The notes: generated by a model from the sequence alone, not told the origin. A DNA stretch of 64,000 nucleotides from Neisseria mucosa (GCF_003044445.1 NZ_POWX01000006.1:62001-126000), one strand, 5' to 3'. Positions 15,015 through 24,095 are shown, counted from the stretch's first letter. Program-made: numbers and translations.

Positions 15015-17300
15015 TCAAACCGCTGCTGCTTCAGGTTTGGCTTTGTTTTTCTTGAATTTCAACACGGCTTCTTCTTTTGCCGCATCCCAGTCTATCCGCA
15101 CGAAGCCGCCGTCGGCGAGTTTGCCGAACAGGAGTTCGTCGGCGAGCGGTTTGCGGATTTTTTCCTGAATCAGGCGGTGCATCGGGCGCGCGCCCATTTG
15201 CGGGTCGAAACCTTTTTCCGCCAGATATTTGCGCAATGCCGGTGTGAATTCGGCTTCGACTTTTTTGTCGAGGAGCTGGTGTTCGAGCTGGAGCAGGAAC
15301 TTGTCCACGACTTTGGCGATGACGGGTTCGGACAGGGGCGCAAACGGGATAATTGCGTCCAAGCGGTTGCGGAATTCGGGCGTGAAGAGTTTGTTGATCG
15401 CCTGCATTTCGTCGCCGCGTTCGCGCTTGGCGGTAAAGCCGAGGCTGGGGCGGCTGAGGCTTTCTGCGCCTGCGTTGGTGGTCATAATCAGGATGACGTT
15501 GCGAAAATCGGCACTCTTGCCGTTGTTGTCGGTCAGTTTGCCTGCGTCCATGACTTGCAGGAGGACGTTGAAAATGTCGGGGTGGGCTTTTTCGATTTCG
15601 TCCAAGAGTAATACGCAGTGCGGATGTTTGTTGGCGGCTTCGGTCAAAAGGCCGCCCTGGTCGAAGCCGACGTAGCCCGGCGGTGCGCCGATGAGGCGCG
15701 ATACGGCGTGTGGCTCCATGTATTCGGACATGTCGAAGCGTTGCAGCGGTACGCCCATCGAGTAGGCAAGCTGTTTGGCGACTTCGGTTTTGCCGACGCC
15801 AGTCGGACCGGAGAAGAGGAAGCTGCCTATGGGTTTGTCGGGCAGGGCGAGGCCGGAACGCGACATTTTGACGGCGGTAACCAGCGCGTCGATGGCGTTT
15901 TCCTGACCGTAAACCATGTTTTTCAAATCGCGACCGAGGAATTGCAGCACTTGTTTGTCGTCGTTCGATACGGTTTTTTCAGGAATCCGCGCGACTTTGG
16001 CGATGACGGTTTCGATTTGCGCTTTGCCAATGACTTTTTTCTGTTTGGATTTGGGTAAAATCCGTTGCGCCGCACCTGCTTCGTCCATCACGTCGATGGC
16101 TTTGTCGGGCAGGAAACGCTCGTTGATGTAGCGGGCGGAGAGTTCGGCGGCGGCTTCGAGTGCGCCTTGCGTGTAGCGCACTTGGTGGAAGCCTTCGAAC
16201 ATCGGTTTCAAACCGCGCAGGATTTGCACGGTCTCGGCGACGGTGGGTTCGACCACGTCGATTTTTTGGAAGCGGCGGCTTAGGGCATGGTCTTTGTCGA
16301 AAATAGTGCGGTATTCGTCGTAGGTGGTCGCGCCGATGCAGCGCAGCGAACCTTTTGCCAGCGCGGGTTTGAGCAGGTTGGATGCGTCCATCGTGCCGCC
16401 GCTCGTGCTGCCTGCGCCGATGATGGTGTGGATTTCGTCGATAAACAAAATGGCTTGCGGGATTTTTTCGAGCTGTTTCAAGACGGATTTGACACGTGCT
16501 TCAAAGTCGCCGCGGTATTTTGTACCCGCCAAAAGCGAACCCATATCCAACGCGTACACTTCGGCATCTTTGAGCGCGTCGGGAATGTCGCCATTGACGA
16601 TTTGATGCGCCAAGCCTTCCGCCAGCGCGGTTTTGCCAACGCCTGCTTCGCCGACCAAAAGCGGATTGTTTTTGCGGCGGCGACAGAGGATTTGCACCAG
16701 CCGTTCCATTTCGTGCTTTCTGCCGATTAAGGGGTCGATGCGGCCGGCTTTGACTTCGGCATTGAGGTTTACAGTGTAGTCCGACAACGAACCGCTTTTT
16801 GACTCGACGGGGTCGTCTGAATCATTGTCGGGGTCGTCTGAAAAGCTTTTGTGTTCATCGTCTTCGGTTGCACCGTGGGCAATGCAGCGCAAAACTTCAA
16901 AACGCGTAACCGATTGCAGCTTGAGGAAATAAACGGCGTGGCTGTCGGTTTCGCTCATCAGCGCCACCAAAACGTCCAAAGGCTCGACCAAACCTTTGCC
17001 TGCGGATTGGGTATGCACCATCGCCCGCTGGATGACGCGCTGGAAGCCGAGTGTGGGCTGGGTTTCGACCGTATCCAAAAGGTGGTCGGGAATTAGGGGG
17101 GTATTTTCGGCAACGCTGGCGGCGAGTTGTTCGGACACCACTTTCAAATCCGCGCCGCAGAACTTGAGGACGTTGGGGACGGAGGCATCTTCTTCGATTA
17201 ACACCAAAAGCAGATGCTCGAGGCTGATAAATTCATAATGAGCCTTACGCGCCTCGCGGTAAAGCTGCTGCAAAATCTGTTCCAATTCGGGTGAAAGCAT
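15015..17300 (-). CDS. clpA: ATP-dependent Clp protease ATP-binding subunit ClpA
   Basis: A 761-residue Hsp100 unfoldase that feeds proteins to ClpP. It has an N-domain (residues 1-145), a first AAA+ module (GEAGVGKTALAEG) and a second (GPTGVGKTEVAKQL with LLLDEIEKAHPD). The LGF loop near SLGFTAKRERG fits the ClpP-docking loop. The linker at about residue 155 contains two DUS copies in direct orientation (near 16811-16845), encoding DSDDPVE-like acidic sequence. The ATG at 17300 with GAGGAG upstream is preferred over an in-frame TTG at 17318. It follows clpS directly. Confidence 0.95.
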   Translation of the reverse strand: MLSPELEQILQQLYREARKAHYEFISLEHLLLVLIEEDASVPNVLKFCGADLKVVSEQLAASVAENTPLIPDHLLDTVETQPTLGFQRVIQRAMVHTQSAGKGLVEPLDVLVALMSETDSHAVYFLKLQSVTRFEVLRCIAHGATEDDEHKSFSDDPDNDSDDPVESKSGSLSDYTVNLNAEVKAGRIDPLIGRKHEMERLVQILCRRRKNNPLLVGEAGVGKTALAEGLAHQIVNGDIPDALKDAEVYALDMGSLLAGTKYRGDFEARVKSVLKQLEKIPQAILFIDEIHTIIGAGSTSGGTMDASNLLKPALAKGSLRCIGATTYDEYRTIFDKDHALSRRFQKIDVVEPTVAETVQILRGLKPMFEGFHQVRYTQGALEAAAELSARYINERFLPDKAIDVMDEAGAAQRILPKSKQKKVIGKAQIETVIAKVARIPEKTVSNDDKQVLQFLGRDLKNMVYGQENAIDALVTAVKMSRSGLALPDKPIGSFLFSGPTGVGKTEVAKQLAYSMGVPLQRFDMSEYMEPHAVSRLIGAPPGYVGFDQGGLLTEAANKHPHCVLLLDEIEKAHPDIFNVLLQVMDAGKLTDNNGKSADFRNVILIMTTNAGAESLSRPSLGFTAKRERGDEMQAINKLFTPEFRNRLDAIIPFAPLSEPVIAKVVDKFLLQLEHQLLDKKVEAEFTPALRKYLAEKGFDPQMGARPMHRLIQEKIRKPLADELLFGKLADGGFVRIDWDAAKEEAVLKFKKNKAKPEAAAV

Positions 17301-17301
17301 A

Positions 17302-17613
17302 TTAAATCTCCTCGACAATACATTGCAGCGGATGCCCTTCGGCTTTTGCCCGCTGCATGACTTGTTGTTGTTTGGTTTGGGCGATGTCCCGTGTGTAAGT
17401 GCCGCACAAGCCTTTGCCTTCGTGATGAACCAAGAGCATCACCGCCACCGCCTGCTCCTGTCCGAGCATAAAGATTTCGGTCAGGATTTCGACGACAAAT
17501 TCCATCGTGGTGTAATCGTCGTTCAGCAAAAATACGCCGTAACGTTTCGGCGGGGAGGTCTTTTGGTCGCTTAAAAGTGTATCGGATTCGTGATGTGTGT
17601 TTGGGTTGTTCAT
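17302..17613 (-). CDS. clpS: ClpAP adaptor ClpS
   Basis: A 103-residue adaptor that delivers N-end-rule substrates to ClpA. The substrate pocket motif is present (YGVFLLNDDYTTMEFVV), as is the conserved HHEGKGLCG stretch. The start is taken at the ATG at 17613; an in-frame TTG 7 codons upstream is less likely. Its stop lies one base before the clpA ATG, with the clpA ribosome site inside the last clpS codons, so the two are translationally linked. Confidence 0.93.
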   Translation of the reverse strand: MNNPNTHHESDTLLSDQKTSPPKRYGVFLLNDDYTTMEFVVEILTEIFMLGQEQAVAVMLLVHHEGKGLCGTYTRDIAQTKQQQVMQRAKAEGHPLQCIVEEI

Positions 17614-17772
17614 AAATATTTTGGCTTTGCACAAGAGGGTTTGTTTTCAGACGACCTTGTGGAGGGTTTGATACCAAATGAATCTATAAATAAAGTGATT
17701 ATAAGGTTTATTTCGATTTCTGTTGTATTTTGGTCGGTTTCCGCCATTTTCGCACTTTTTCCCTTATATGGC

Positions 17773-17801
17773 TTGACGTTTTGACTTAACAAATGTAAAA
17801 A
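17773..17801 (+). promoter_or_regulatory. candidate sigma-70 promoter of cspA
   Basis: TTGACG and TAAAAA separated by 17 bp. Transcription would start near 17808, giving an untranslated leader of about 118 nt before the cspA ATG. The rest of the clpS-cspA gap (17614-17772) shows one DUS near 17643 and nothing else. Confidence 0.5.
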
Positions 17802-17925
17802 GACGGTTAAGCAGAAGCCGGCATTCGACCAAGTATATAAAGCTAGGGAGAAACGCTGAACGTTTAAGTTTGCTGTATGCCTTATTTTGCTGATTTTGTT
17901 AATTTTTAAGTATAGGAAGTTTCTA

Positions 17926-18129
17926 ATGGCAACCGGTATCGTAAAATGGTTTAACGACGCTAAAGGTTTTGGTTTCATCACTCCTGACGAAGGTGGCGAA
18001 GATCTGTTCGCTCACTTCTCAGCGATCAACATGGAAGGTTTCAAAACCCTGAAAGAAGGCCAACGCGTGTCTTTCGACGTAACCACCGGCCCTAAAGGCA
18101 AACAAGCTGCTAACATTCAGGCTGCTTAA
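17926..18129 (+). CDS. cspA: cold-shock protein (CspA family)
   Basis: A 67-residue single cold-shock domain with both RNA-binding motifs (GFGFITP and DLFAHFSAI). It binds single-stranded RNA and DNA and acts as an RNA chaperone or antiterminator. AGGAAG lies 6 nt before the ATG. The long AT-rich leader is typical of cspA genes whose translation is set by temperature-sensitive RNA folding. A strong terminator follows at 18158. Confidence 0.93.
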   Translation: MATGIVKWFNDAKGFGFITPDEGGEDLFAHFSAINMEGFKTLKEGQRVSFDVTTGPKGKQAANIQAA

Positions 18130-18157
18130 TTAAATGCACGGCTTATGCCGTAGAATG

Positions 18158-18187
18158 ATGGCGGGATTGATTCCCCGCCATTTTTTA
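18158..18187 (+). terminator. rho-independent terminator of cspA
   Basis: Stem TGGCGGG/CCCGCCA with a short loop followed by TTTTTT. Confidence 0.8.
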
Positions 18188-18211
18188 TTGGCTATGAGAA
18201 ACGGAATCCAT

Positions 18212-18436
18212 ATGGCAGAAGACAAACAAAATACCGCCTACGAAAACGCCCTGCGGCAGTTGGACGAACTCATCACGCATCTGCGCAGCAGCGGAGAAGT
18301 CAGCTGCGCGGTGGCGGAACAAGAAGACCTGATGCTGATACGGCTTGCCGATTTGAAAATCGATTTGAGGCCGAGTGATGAAAAGGCGATAGCGGATATC
18401 GACCGGTTTTACCGCCGCCATTTAGGGGGCAAGTAA
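18212..18436 (+). CDS. conserved hypothetical protein, 74 residues
   Basis: A small, soluble, mostly helical and acidic protein (ALRQLDELITHLRSSG, then DEKAIADIDRFYRRHLG). I recognise no domain. The start may be the ATG at 18212 or the one at 18194 (80 residues); the latter lies inside the cspA terminator tail. It sits between two hairpin terminators, so it needs its own promoter or read-through from cspA. Confidence 0.6.
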   Translation: MAEDKQNTAYENALRQLDELITHLRSSGEVSCAVAEQEDLMLIRLADLKIDLRPSDEKAIADIDRFYRRHLGGK

Positions 18437-18464
18437 AAACAGTTTCAGGTTTTGGGAAATAAAA

Positions 18465-18497
18465 AATAAACGGCACGCCTTGGCGTGCCGTTTATTT
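18465..18497. terminator. bidirectional rho-independent terminator
   Basis: A near-perfect stem (AAATAAACGGCACGCC / GGCGTGCCGTTTATTT) with a 2-nt loop between convergent genes. A/T arms serve both directions. Confidence 0.85.
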
Positions 18498-18503
18498 TCG
18501 AGA

Positions 18504-18863
18504 TTAAGGTTTAAGGTTGCTTGCCAGCAGCCATTCTTGAGCCTTTGTGGCATCATCGAAATATTTGGGGTGTTGGTTGGTCAAGAGGCTGGAGAGGCGC
18601 GCGCCGAGTTTGATCCAGATGTCGTCTGTAATGACGGCAACCCGGCCAAAGTCGTTTTCGTGTTGATTGAGGAATTTTATTTGTTCCACCGCCATATCGA
18701 TGGTGAAATCTTTCAGCATGGACAAATCCAAAAGTATGTCGGGAAGGTGGATTTTTTGTTTGCTTTCCAACAGGGCGGATTCGAGTTGGCGGAAGTCGTC
18801 CAACGTAAACTCGTTGTACAACGCTACATTCAAACCATAAGACTGCTCTCGGATGGAAATCAT
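18504..18863 (-). CDS. SpoIIAA/STAS-like domain protein
   Basis: A 119-residue protein with alternating strands and helices like SpoIIAA-like (STAS/SEC14-type) domains: VALYNEFTLDDFRQLESALL, then DILLDLSMLKDFTIDMAVEQI, then GRVAVITDDIWIKLGARLSSLL. Such proteins are cytosolic, and their role in Proteobacteria is not defined. AAGGAG upstream fits the ATG at 18863, or 18866. It lies 23 bp after the DMT transporter gene on the same strand, so the two probably share an mRNA. Confidence 0.65.
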   Translation of the reverse strand: MISIREQSYGLNVALYNEFTLDDFRQLESALLESKQKIHLPDILLDLSMLKDFTIDMAVEQIKFLNQHENDFGRVAVITDDIWIKLGARLSSLLTNQHPKYFDDATKAQEWLLASNLKP

Positions 18864-18886
18864 CATGCTCTCCTTGTTTGAGGACG

Positions 18887-19780
18887 TTAATGTCCGGAAA
18901 ACCATTTTTTAATCGCAACCGGCCGGATACCGCTCAATACGCCGCTTGCTACAATAATAATCATACCAAAGGTTTCCTGCCAAGTAACGCTATCTCCTAA
19001 AAACATTACGCCTGACAATGCGGAGAAAACGACAGTCAGGTAGGAAAGTGAAGCGACAGTGAATTTGTTGCCGACTTTATAAGCGCGGGTCATGCAGAGT
19101 TGGGCGATTGTCGCGGACAGTCCGATACCTGCCAAGTAAGGCAGCGCCTCGGCAGATAAAGAATGCCAGCCGGTCAGCGTCGCCCAAACTGACGACATGG
19201 CGACGCCGGTTACCGACAGATAAAACACGACCCGCCAGCCCGGTTCGCCAAGCAGGGACAATTCGCGTACCTGCAAATACGCCCAGCCCGACATCGCTCC
19301 GCCTGCCAAGCCTGCCAATGCGGCAATTTCTTGTCCGCCTTTGAATGAAGGGTTTAGCAGTAGGACGACGCCGATAAAGCCAAATACCAATATTGCCTGC
19401 GTATAAAATGCAATCCGTTCTTTTAAAATCAAAAATGAGAACACGGCCAAAAAAATCGACGAGGTGTAGCTTAAGGTTACGCCTGTTGCCAGCGGCAGGT
19501 GGGTAACGGCATAAAACAGGCACAACATCGCCGCTGTGCCGATGACGCTGCGGTTGAGGTGGATTTTCCAATACCGTGTGGCAAATGTGTCTCCCCGCAT
19601 TTTCGCTATGGCGGCAAGCATGACGGCTGCAAAACTCATGCGCCAGAAAACCAATTCGCCGCTGCTGAAGCCGAATTTTCCCGCTGCCGCTTTGATGCAG
19701 AGGTTCATGACGGTAAAACCGAGTGTGGCGATGATAATCCATGCGGAACCGAGCGGATCCTTAGTCGCGGTTTGGTTCAT
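18887..19780 (-). CDS. DMT superfamily (EamA) transporter
   Basis: A 297-residue inner-membrane protein with about ten predicted helices in two EamA repeats. Typical phrases are FWRMSFAAVMLAAIA, LSYTSSIFLAVFSFLILKERI and, in the second half, LSYLTVVFSALSGVMFLGD. Family members export amino acids, nucleobases or other small molecules. The substrate cannot be told from sequence. Confidence 0.85.
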   Translation of the reverse strand: MNQTATKDPLGSAWIIIATLGFTVMNLCIKAAAGKFGFSSGELVFWRMSFAAVMLAAIAKMRGDTFATRYWKIHLNRSVIGTAAMLCLFYAVTHLPLATGVTLSYTSSIFLAVFSFLILKERIAFYTQAILVFGFIGVVLLLNPSFKGGQEIAALAGLAGGAMSGWAYLQVRELSLLGEPGWRVVFYLSVTGVAMSSVWATLTGWHSLSAEALPYLAGIGLSATIAQLCMTRAYKVGNKFTVASLSYLTVVFSALSGVMFLGDSVTWQETFGMIIIVASGVLSGIRPVAIKKWFSGH

Positions 19781-19847
19781 TTTGATATTAACGGATAGAT
19801 GGGGCGTTCATTATAGTGATGTAGGAGTCTTTGGGGAATAAATATTC

Positions 19848-19893
19848 AAAAAGGTCGTCTGAAAAGTATATCTTGTTTTCAGACGACCTTTTG
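19848..19893. terminator. trhA terminator (inverted DUS)
   Basis: AAAAAGGTCGTCTGAAAA and its inverse around a short loop, 7 bp after the hemolysin III gene on the minus strand. Confidence 0.7.
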
Positions 19894-19898
19894 ACGGA

Positions 19899-20531
19899 TT
19901 AAAGAACATAGAAATAAATACAGAGAAACTGCGCTATACTGCCGCCTAGGACGAATAGATGCCAGATGCCGTGTCCGTGTTTGATTTTGGCATCATTAAC
20001 AAACCAATAAATGCCTGCGCTGTATAAAATACCGCCCAACGCCAGCCAAAACAGCCCGGCAAAGGGAAGGGTGCGTACCAGTGGTGATACGGCAACCAAA
20101 ATCAGCCAACCCATAATGACGTAAATCATCATGGAGAGCAGCCGTTTTTCGCTTTTCCTGCCGATAGTCAGTTCTTGAATAATGCCGAAGAGTGCCAAGC
20201 TCCAGGATACGCCGAACAATGACCACCCCCAGCTGCCTTTAAGGGGTATCAGCGTAAACGGGGTATAGCTGCCCGCAATCAGCAGGTAAATCATGCAGTG
20301 GTCCACTTTTTGCAAAATTGCTTTGATTTTGGGCTGAGGAATGCTGTGGTAAAGCGTGGAGCCAAGATAGAGCAGGATCAGGCAGATGCCGTAGGTGAGT
20401 GCCGAAGCAAGTTGGTAGGGACCGTTTGCCTTGACTGTCATCAGCACTAATGCCGCCACTGCGAGCATCGAGCCTGCCAAATGGCTGTACGCATTGAAAC
20501 GTTCACCGTGATACATAAGAGTAGTTCTCAT
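19899..20531 (-). CDS. trhA: hemolysin III family (PAQR-type) membrane protein
   Basis: A 210-residue protein with seven predicted membrane helices. The metal-site residues of the PAQR/hemolysin III superfamily are visible: LGSTLYHSIPQ near helix 2 and KHGHGIWHLFVLGGS near the last helix. Bacterial members affect membrane lipid homeostasis; true haemolytic activity is doubtful. It appears monocistronic, with a DUS terminator behind it. Confidence 0.85.
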   Translation of the reverse strand: MRTTLMYHGERFNAYSHLAGSMLAVAALVLMTVKANGPYQLASALTYGICLILLYLGSTLYHSIPQPKIKAILQKVDHCMIYLLIAGSYTPFTLIPLKGSWGWSLFGVSWSLALFGIIQELTIGRKSEKRLLSMMIYVIMGWLILVAVSPLVRTLPFAGLFWLALGGILYSAGIYWFVNDAKIKHGHGIWHLFVLGGSIAQFLCIYFYVL

Positions 20532-20599
20532 TTCTTTAGGTGTAGAAAGTGTACGCGAAAGGCAAAGGCGGGGCTAGGATAAAAGGATAAAGATAAGTT

Positions 20600-20642
20600 A
20601 AGGTCGTCTGAAAAAACAAATTGTGGTTTCAGACGACCTTTT
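20600..20642. terminator. inverted DUS hairpin
   Basis: AAGGTCGTCTGAAA and TTTCAGACGACCTT with TTTT following on the plus side. Confidence 0.6.
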
Positions 20643-20785
20643 GATGTGTAGAGAGTCATTTATGCTGGATTCGAATAGAGAAAAAACCGTATGTGCGATT
20701 GCCTGTTGCCTCAGTTGGATTCATATCTCCAAGCAGAACAAAAGAAATAGGTTCTTGATTGAAAGCTGTTTCAAAACCAAAAACA

Positions 20786-20829
20786 GAGGTCGTCTGAAAG
20801 CTGAAAACAGGTTTTCAGACGACCTCTTA
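20786..20829. terminator. glnD terminator (inverted DUS)
   Basis: AGAGGTCGTCTGAAA and TTTTCAGACGACCTCT with a 14-nt loop, just beyond the glnD stop on the minus strand. Confidence 0.65.
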
Positions 20830-20850
20830 CTTTTCCTTTAAATCCAAACA

Positions 20851-23412
20851 TCACACCGACAATTGTTCCAACAAAGCCTGTTTCAAAGACGACTGCGTTT
20901 TCGGGTTTTTCAAATCGGGGCTGAAGACGATGAAGCTGTCTTCGACGCGTTCGTCCAGCGTGGAGATTTTGGCGTAGCGCAGGCTGACGTTGTGGGCGAA
21001 GAAGACTTCCGCCATGTCGGCGAGCAGGAAGGGGCGGTTGACGGCGGTGATTTCGACGGAGTACCAGTCGGGATAGTCTTCTTCGGGGGTAATGGTGATG
21101 CTTGGCGCAATCGGCATGTAGCGGCTGCGGCGGCTGATGCGGCGGCTGTGGCTTTGGGTTTCGGCAACGGTGTGGCCGTGGATAAAGCTGTTGAGTTCGG
21201 CTTCGAGCGCGCTTTGAATGTCGGGATAGTCTTCGGGGGCGTGCTGCGAGGGGATTTGCACGATGAAGGTGTCGAGGATGTAGTCGTGTTCGGTGATAAA
21301 GGCGCGGGCAGCGAGAATGTCGAAGCCGTGGCGGCTGAAGATGCGGCAGAGGCGGGCGAACAGGCGCGGGCCGTTGGGCATGAAGACCATGACTTGAAAG
21401 CTGTCGCTCTTGGGCAGGATGCGGCTGCGGACGATGGGGGTTTCAAAGTCGTGTACGAGGTTTGCGGCGTGCCACAGGATTTCGCGGGACTGATGGCGGG
21501 CGAAATAGGCGGAACCGAGCGCGTTCCATAGTTTTTTCTGCTGTTTTTCGGGGACGGCGGCGCGGGTGAGCAATTCGGCGGCTTCTTGTTGGCGGCGGCC
21601 GAAGAGGGCGTGCGGGTTGCCGCCGTTGCCTGCGAGGTAGCGGCCGGCGGCATGGAACAGGCTTTCCAACAGGCTGGCGCGCCATGCGTTCCAGAGTTTG
21701 GGATTGGTGCCGCGGATGTCGGAAATGGTCAGAAGGTAGAGTGCGCTGAGGCGTTCGTGGGTTTGCACGCGTTTGCAGAAGGCATCGAGTACGTCGGGGT
21801 CTTGGATGTCTTCTTTTTGGGCGACGGTGGACATAAGAAGGTGGTTTTCGATCAGCCAGGCGAGCAGGTCGCTTTCTTCTTCGGTCAGGAAGTGGTCGGC
21901 GGCAAATTGGCGCGCGTCTGCGATGCCTTGTATGGCATGGTCGCCGCCGCGTCCTTTGGCGATGTCGTGGAAGAAGGCGGCAAGATAAAGGATGTCTTGC
22001 TTTTCAAAGGACTGCATCAGCGCGGAGGCGTAGGGCAGCTCGTGGCTGTGCATGTCTAGGGCAAGGCGGCGGACGTTGCGGACAACGGCGAGAATGTGGT
22101 CGTCTACGGGATAGATGTGGAACAGGTCATGTTGGAGCAGACCGACAATTTTTTCCCATTCGGGCAGATAGCGGCCCAATACGCCGTAAAGGTTGAGAAA
22201 GCGCAGGGTTTGGGTCAGTCCGTTGCCGCTGCGGAAAAAGCCTGCGAAGCGGCGGCGGTTTTCGGGATTTTTGTAAAAGTTGCGGTTGATTTTGCGCGTC
22301 GCGCCCCACCATGCGCGCAGGGTTTGCGGTTCGAGTGCGGTAATGTCGTTGCGCTGCTGCATGATTTCGACGATTTTGAAAATGTGTTCGGGTCGTCTGA
22401 AAAAAATATCGGTGTGCCGCGCGGCGATTTGGTTGTTCACTTGGATGTAGTCGTCGTCAATCCGCAGGGTAACGCGCATCGGCGTGGAGGAAACGCGGCT
22501 TTGCAGCATGGGCGTGAGGATGCCGCTCAGTTGTTTGACGGTTTTAATCGCGCGGTAAAACACGCGCATCAGTTCTTCGCTTTGACGGCGGAGGTTCAAG
22601 CCGTCATAACCCATGCTTTCGGCGACTTGCGGCTGCAAATCGAACAGCAGGCGGTCTTCGGCGCGCTTCGCGTTTAAATGCAGATGGATGCGGATGTGGG
22701 CGAGGCGGCGGTAGCCGTGTGAAAGCATACCGGCTTCGGTGCGCGTCAGAATGCCTTGTTGTACCAACGCAGGAAGATTGGCCGCCAAACCTTGCGCTTT
22801 CGCTATCCAAAGCAGGGTGTGGATGTCGCGCAGACCGCCCGGACAGCTTTTGATGTTCGGCTCCAACACCGCCCCCGAGCCTTGCGATTTGGCATGGCGG
22901 TGTTCCATCTCCACCAGTTTTGCCTCGATAAACGCCGCTACATTGCGTTGCGTGTTCATTTTTTCCGTCAACTCGTCTGCTGTCTGGCGGTTGCCGAACA
23001 AAAAACGAGCCTCTAAAAACGCCGTATCCCCCGTAATATCATCGCGCACGCTTTCACACAGTTCGTCAACACTGCCGCTTTTGACTGACGGCGCAAGTTT
23101 CATGTCCCACAAATCCTGCACAAAAGCCGCGATTTTCTCTTGGAGGTCGTCTGAAACGGTTTCAGACGACACGACCGCCAAATCTAAATCAGAATAAGGA
23201 TACAGCTCGCCGCGCCCGAAGCCACCGGTTGCCATCAGGCATAAACCGCTGTTTTGGAAATGTTTGTCCCAAAGTGCCGCCAGCAAGGTTTCGACTGCCG
23301 CCGTATATTCCCTGAAAAATACCGATACGCGGTTGGCTTTCAAATAATGCACTTCGGCGGCATCACGTTGCTGTTTGAAGGTTTCCAATGCTGAAGACAG
23401 GTTTGCAGACAT
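20851..23412 (-). CDS. glnD: bifunctional uridylyltransferase / uridylyl-removing enzyme
   Basis: An 853-residue nitrogen-status sensor that adds UMP to PII (GlnB) and removes it. In order: a nucleotidyltransferase domain (GGFGRGELYPYSDLDLAVV with catalytic D-x-D), an HD phosphohydrolase domain (AAFFHDIAKGRGGDH) and two C-terminal ACT domains that bind glutamine (FMPNGPRLFARL and VNRPFLLADMAEV). Length fits the family. A perfect inverted DUS palindrome lies inside the coding sequence at 23146-23170. It lies just downstream of a small HTH gene on the same strand. Confidence 0.96.
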   Translation of the reverse strand: MSANLSSALETFKQQRDAAEVHYLKANRVSVFFREYTAAVETLLAALWDKHFQNSGLCLMATGGFGRGELYPYSDLDLAVVSSETVSDDLQEKIAAFVQDLWDMKLAPSVKSGSVDELCESVRDDITGDTAFLEARFLFGNRQTADELTEKMNTQRNVAAFIEAKLVEMEHRHAKSQGSGAVLEPNIKSCPGGLRDIHTLLWIAKAQGLAANLPALVQQGILTRTEAGMLSHGYRRLAHIRIHLHLNAKRAEDRLLFDLQPQVAESMGYDGLNLRRQSEELMRVFYRAIKTVKQLSGILTPMLQSRVSSTPMRVTLRIDDDYIQVNNQIAARHTDIFFRRPEHIFKIVEIMQQRNDITALEPQTLRAWWGATRKINRNFYKNPENRRRFAGFFRSGNGLTQTLRFLNLYGVLGRYLPEWEKIVGLLQHDLFHIYPVDDHILAVVRNVRRLALDMHSHELPYASALMQSFEKQDILYLAAFFHDIAKGRGGDHAIQGIADARQFAADHFLTEEESDLLAWLIENHLLMSTVAQKEDIQDPDVLDAFCKRVQTHERLSALYLLTISDIRGTNPKLWNAWRASLLESLFHAAGRYLAGNGGNPHALFGRRQQEAAELLTRAAVPEKQQKKLWNALGSAYFARHQSREILWHAANLVHDFETPIVRSRILPKSDSFQVMVFMPNGPRLFARLCRIFSRHGFDILAARAFITEHDYILDTFIVQIPSQHAPEDYPDIQSALEAELNSFIHGHTVAETQSHSRRISRRSRYMPIAPSITITPEEDYPDWYSVEITAVNRPFLLADMAEVFFAHNVSLRYAKISTLDERVEDSFIVFSPDLKNPKTQSSLKQALLEQLSV
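23146..23170. repeat. perfect DUS palindrome inside glnD
   Basis: GTCGTCTGAAAC G GTTTCAGACGAC, a 12-bp stem with a single-base loop within the reading frame. It encodes a serine/aspartate-rich patch in the nucleotidyltransferase domain. Confidence 0.85.
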
Positions 23413-23463
23413 TTTTTATTCTTTCGAGTTATGGAGAGCGTAAGGCTAAAGGTGGTTCGGCGG

Positions 23464-23781
23464 TCAAATATCGTTTTCAGACGACCTTCGTTGGGTATCG
23501 GAGGGATTGGTCATCAGGTTTAGCAATTCTTGTGGCGGCAGCAGCAACTGATACGCCGCCACGCCCAAAGCCGTCGCCATCTTTTCAATATTCGACAGCG
23601 CAATGTTCCAGCGTTTGCGCTCCACAGCCGATACATAAGTCCTGTCCAAACCGCATTGCCGCGCCAACTCTTCCTGAGACCAACCCTTATTCACGCGGAA
23701 AAGCCGCATGTTGTACGCCAATACTGCCCGTAAATTCTGCTCGTCAGGCAATTCGGCAGGCGGAGTCAATTTATTGCTCAT
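23464..23781 (-). CDS. XRE family HTH transcriptional regulator
   Basis: A 105-residue protein. Residues 20-80 form a clear Cro/CI-type helix-turn-helix: LRAVLAYNMRLFRVNKGWSQ, EELARQCGLDRTYVSAVERK, then NIALSNIEKMATALGVAAY. It probably binds DNA as a dimer. It resembles controller proteins of restriction systems and stand-alone regulators, and its targets are unknown. It lies upstream of glnD with 51 bp between them, including a DUS. Confidence 0.85.
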   Translation of the reverse strand: MSNKLTPPAELPDEQNLRAVLAYNMRLFRVNKGWSQEELARQCGLDRTYVSAVERKRWNIALSNIEKMATALGVAAYQLLLPPQELLNLMTNPSDTQRRSSENDI

Positions 23782-24095
23782 GATTTTGCTTTCGGATAAA
23801 AGTTTAAATTAAAGGATTTGCTGTTACGGATTTTACTTCACATAAAAGCCAAAAAAAAGGGGTGGCAACAGCCACACCCAAACACACACACATCAAGAGG
23901 AAAGAGATAGAGAGTATTAAATCAAAGCAGATATTTCATCTACTTATCAGAAAATCTTTAAAGGATTTTGAGAAATGTCGTCTCAGTTCCAATGTCAGCG
24001 ATTATAAATGAAACTCAATTTGGAGCTTTGATTCAAATCAAGTCTGAAGGCTATTTATAAAATATATTTTTCAAATAGATTATTTTAATAATAAT
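23782..24095. other. AT-rich intergenic region upstream of the HTH gene
   Basis: About 315 bp without a credible gene. A weak hairpin lies near 23858-23879 (GGGTGGC / GCCACACCC). Promoters for the minus-strand HTH gene are expected here, but none is clear. Confidence 0.4.

Larger units (their letters stand above)
20532..20850. other. trhA-glnD spacer with two DUS hairpins
   Basis: A 319-bp gap holding inverted DUS pairs at 20600-20642 and 20786-20829. An open frame across the gap begins in one hairpin and ends near the other, and I do not accept it as a gene. Confidence 0.55.

Noticed and set aside
20623..20841. 72-residue open frame between trhA and glnD
   Set aside because: It starts and ends in DUS hairpins, and its codons look random.
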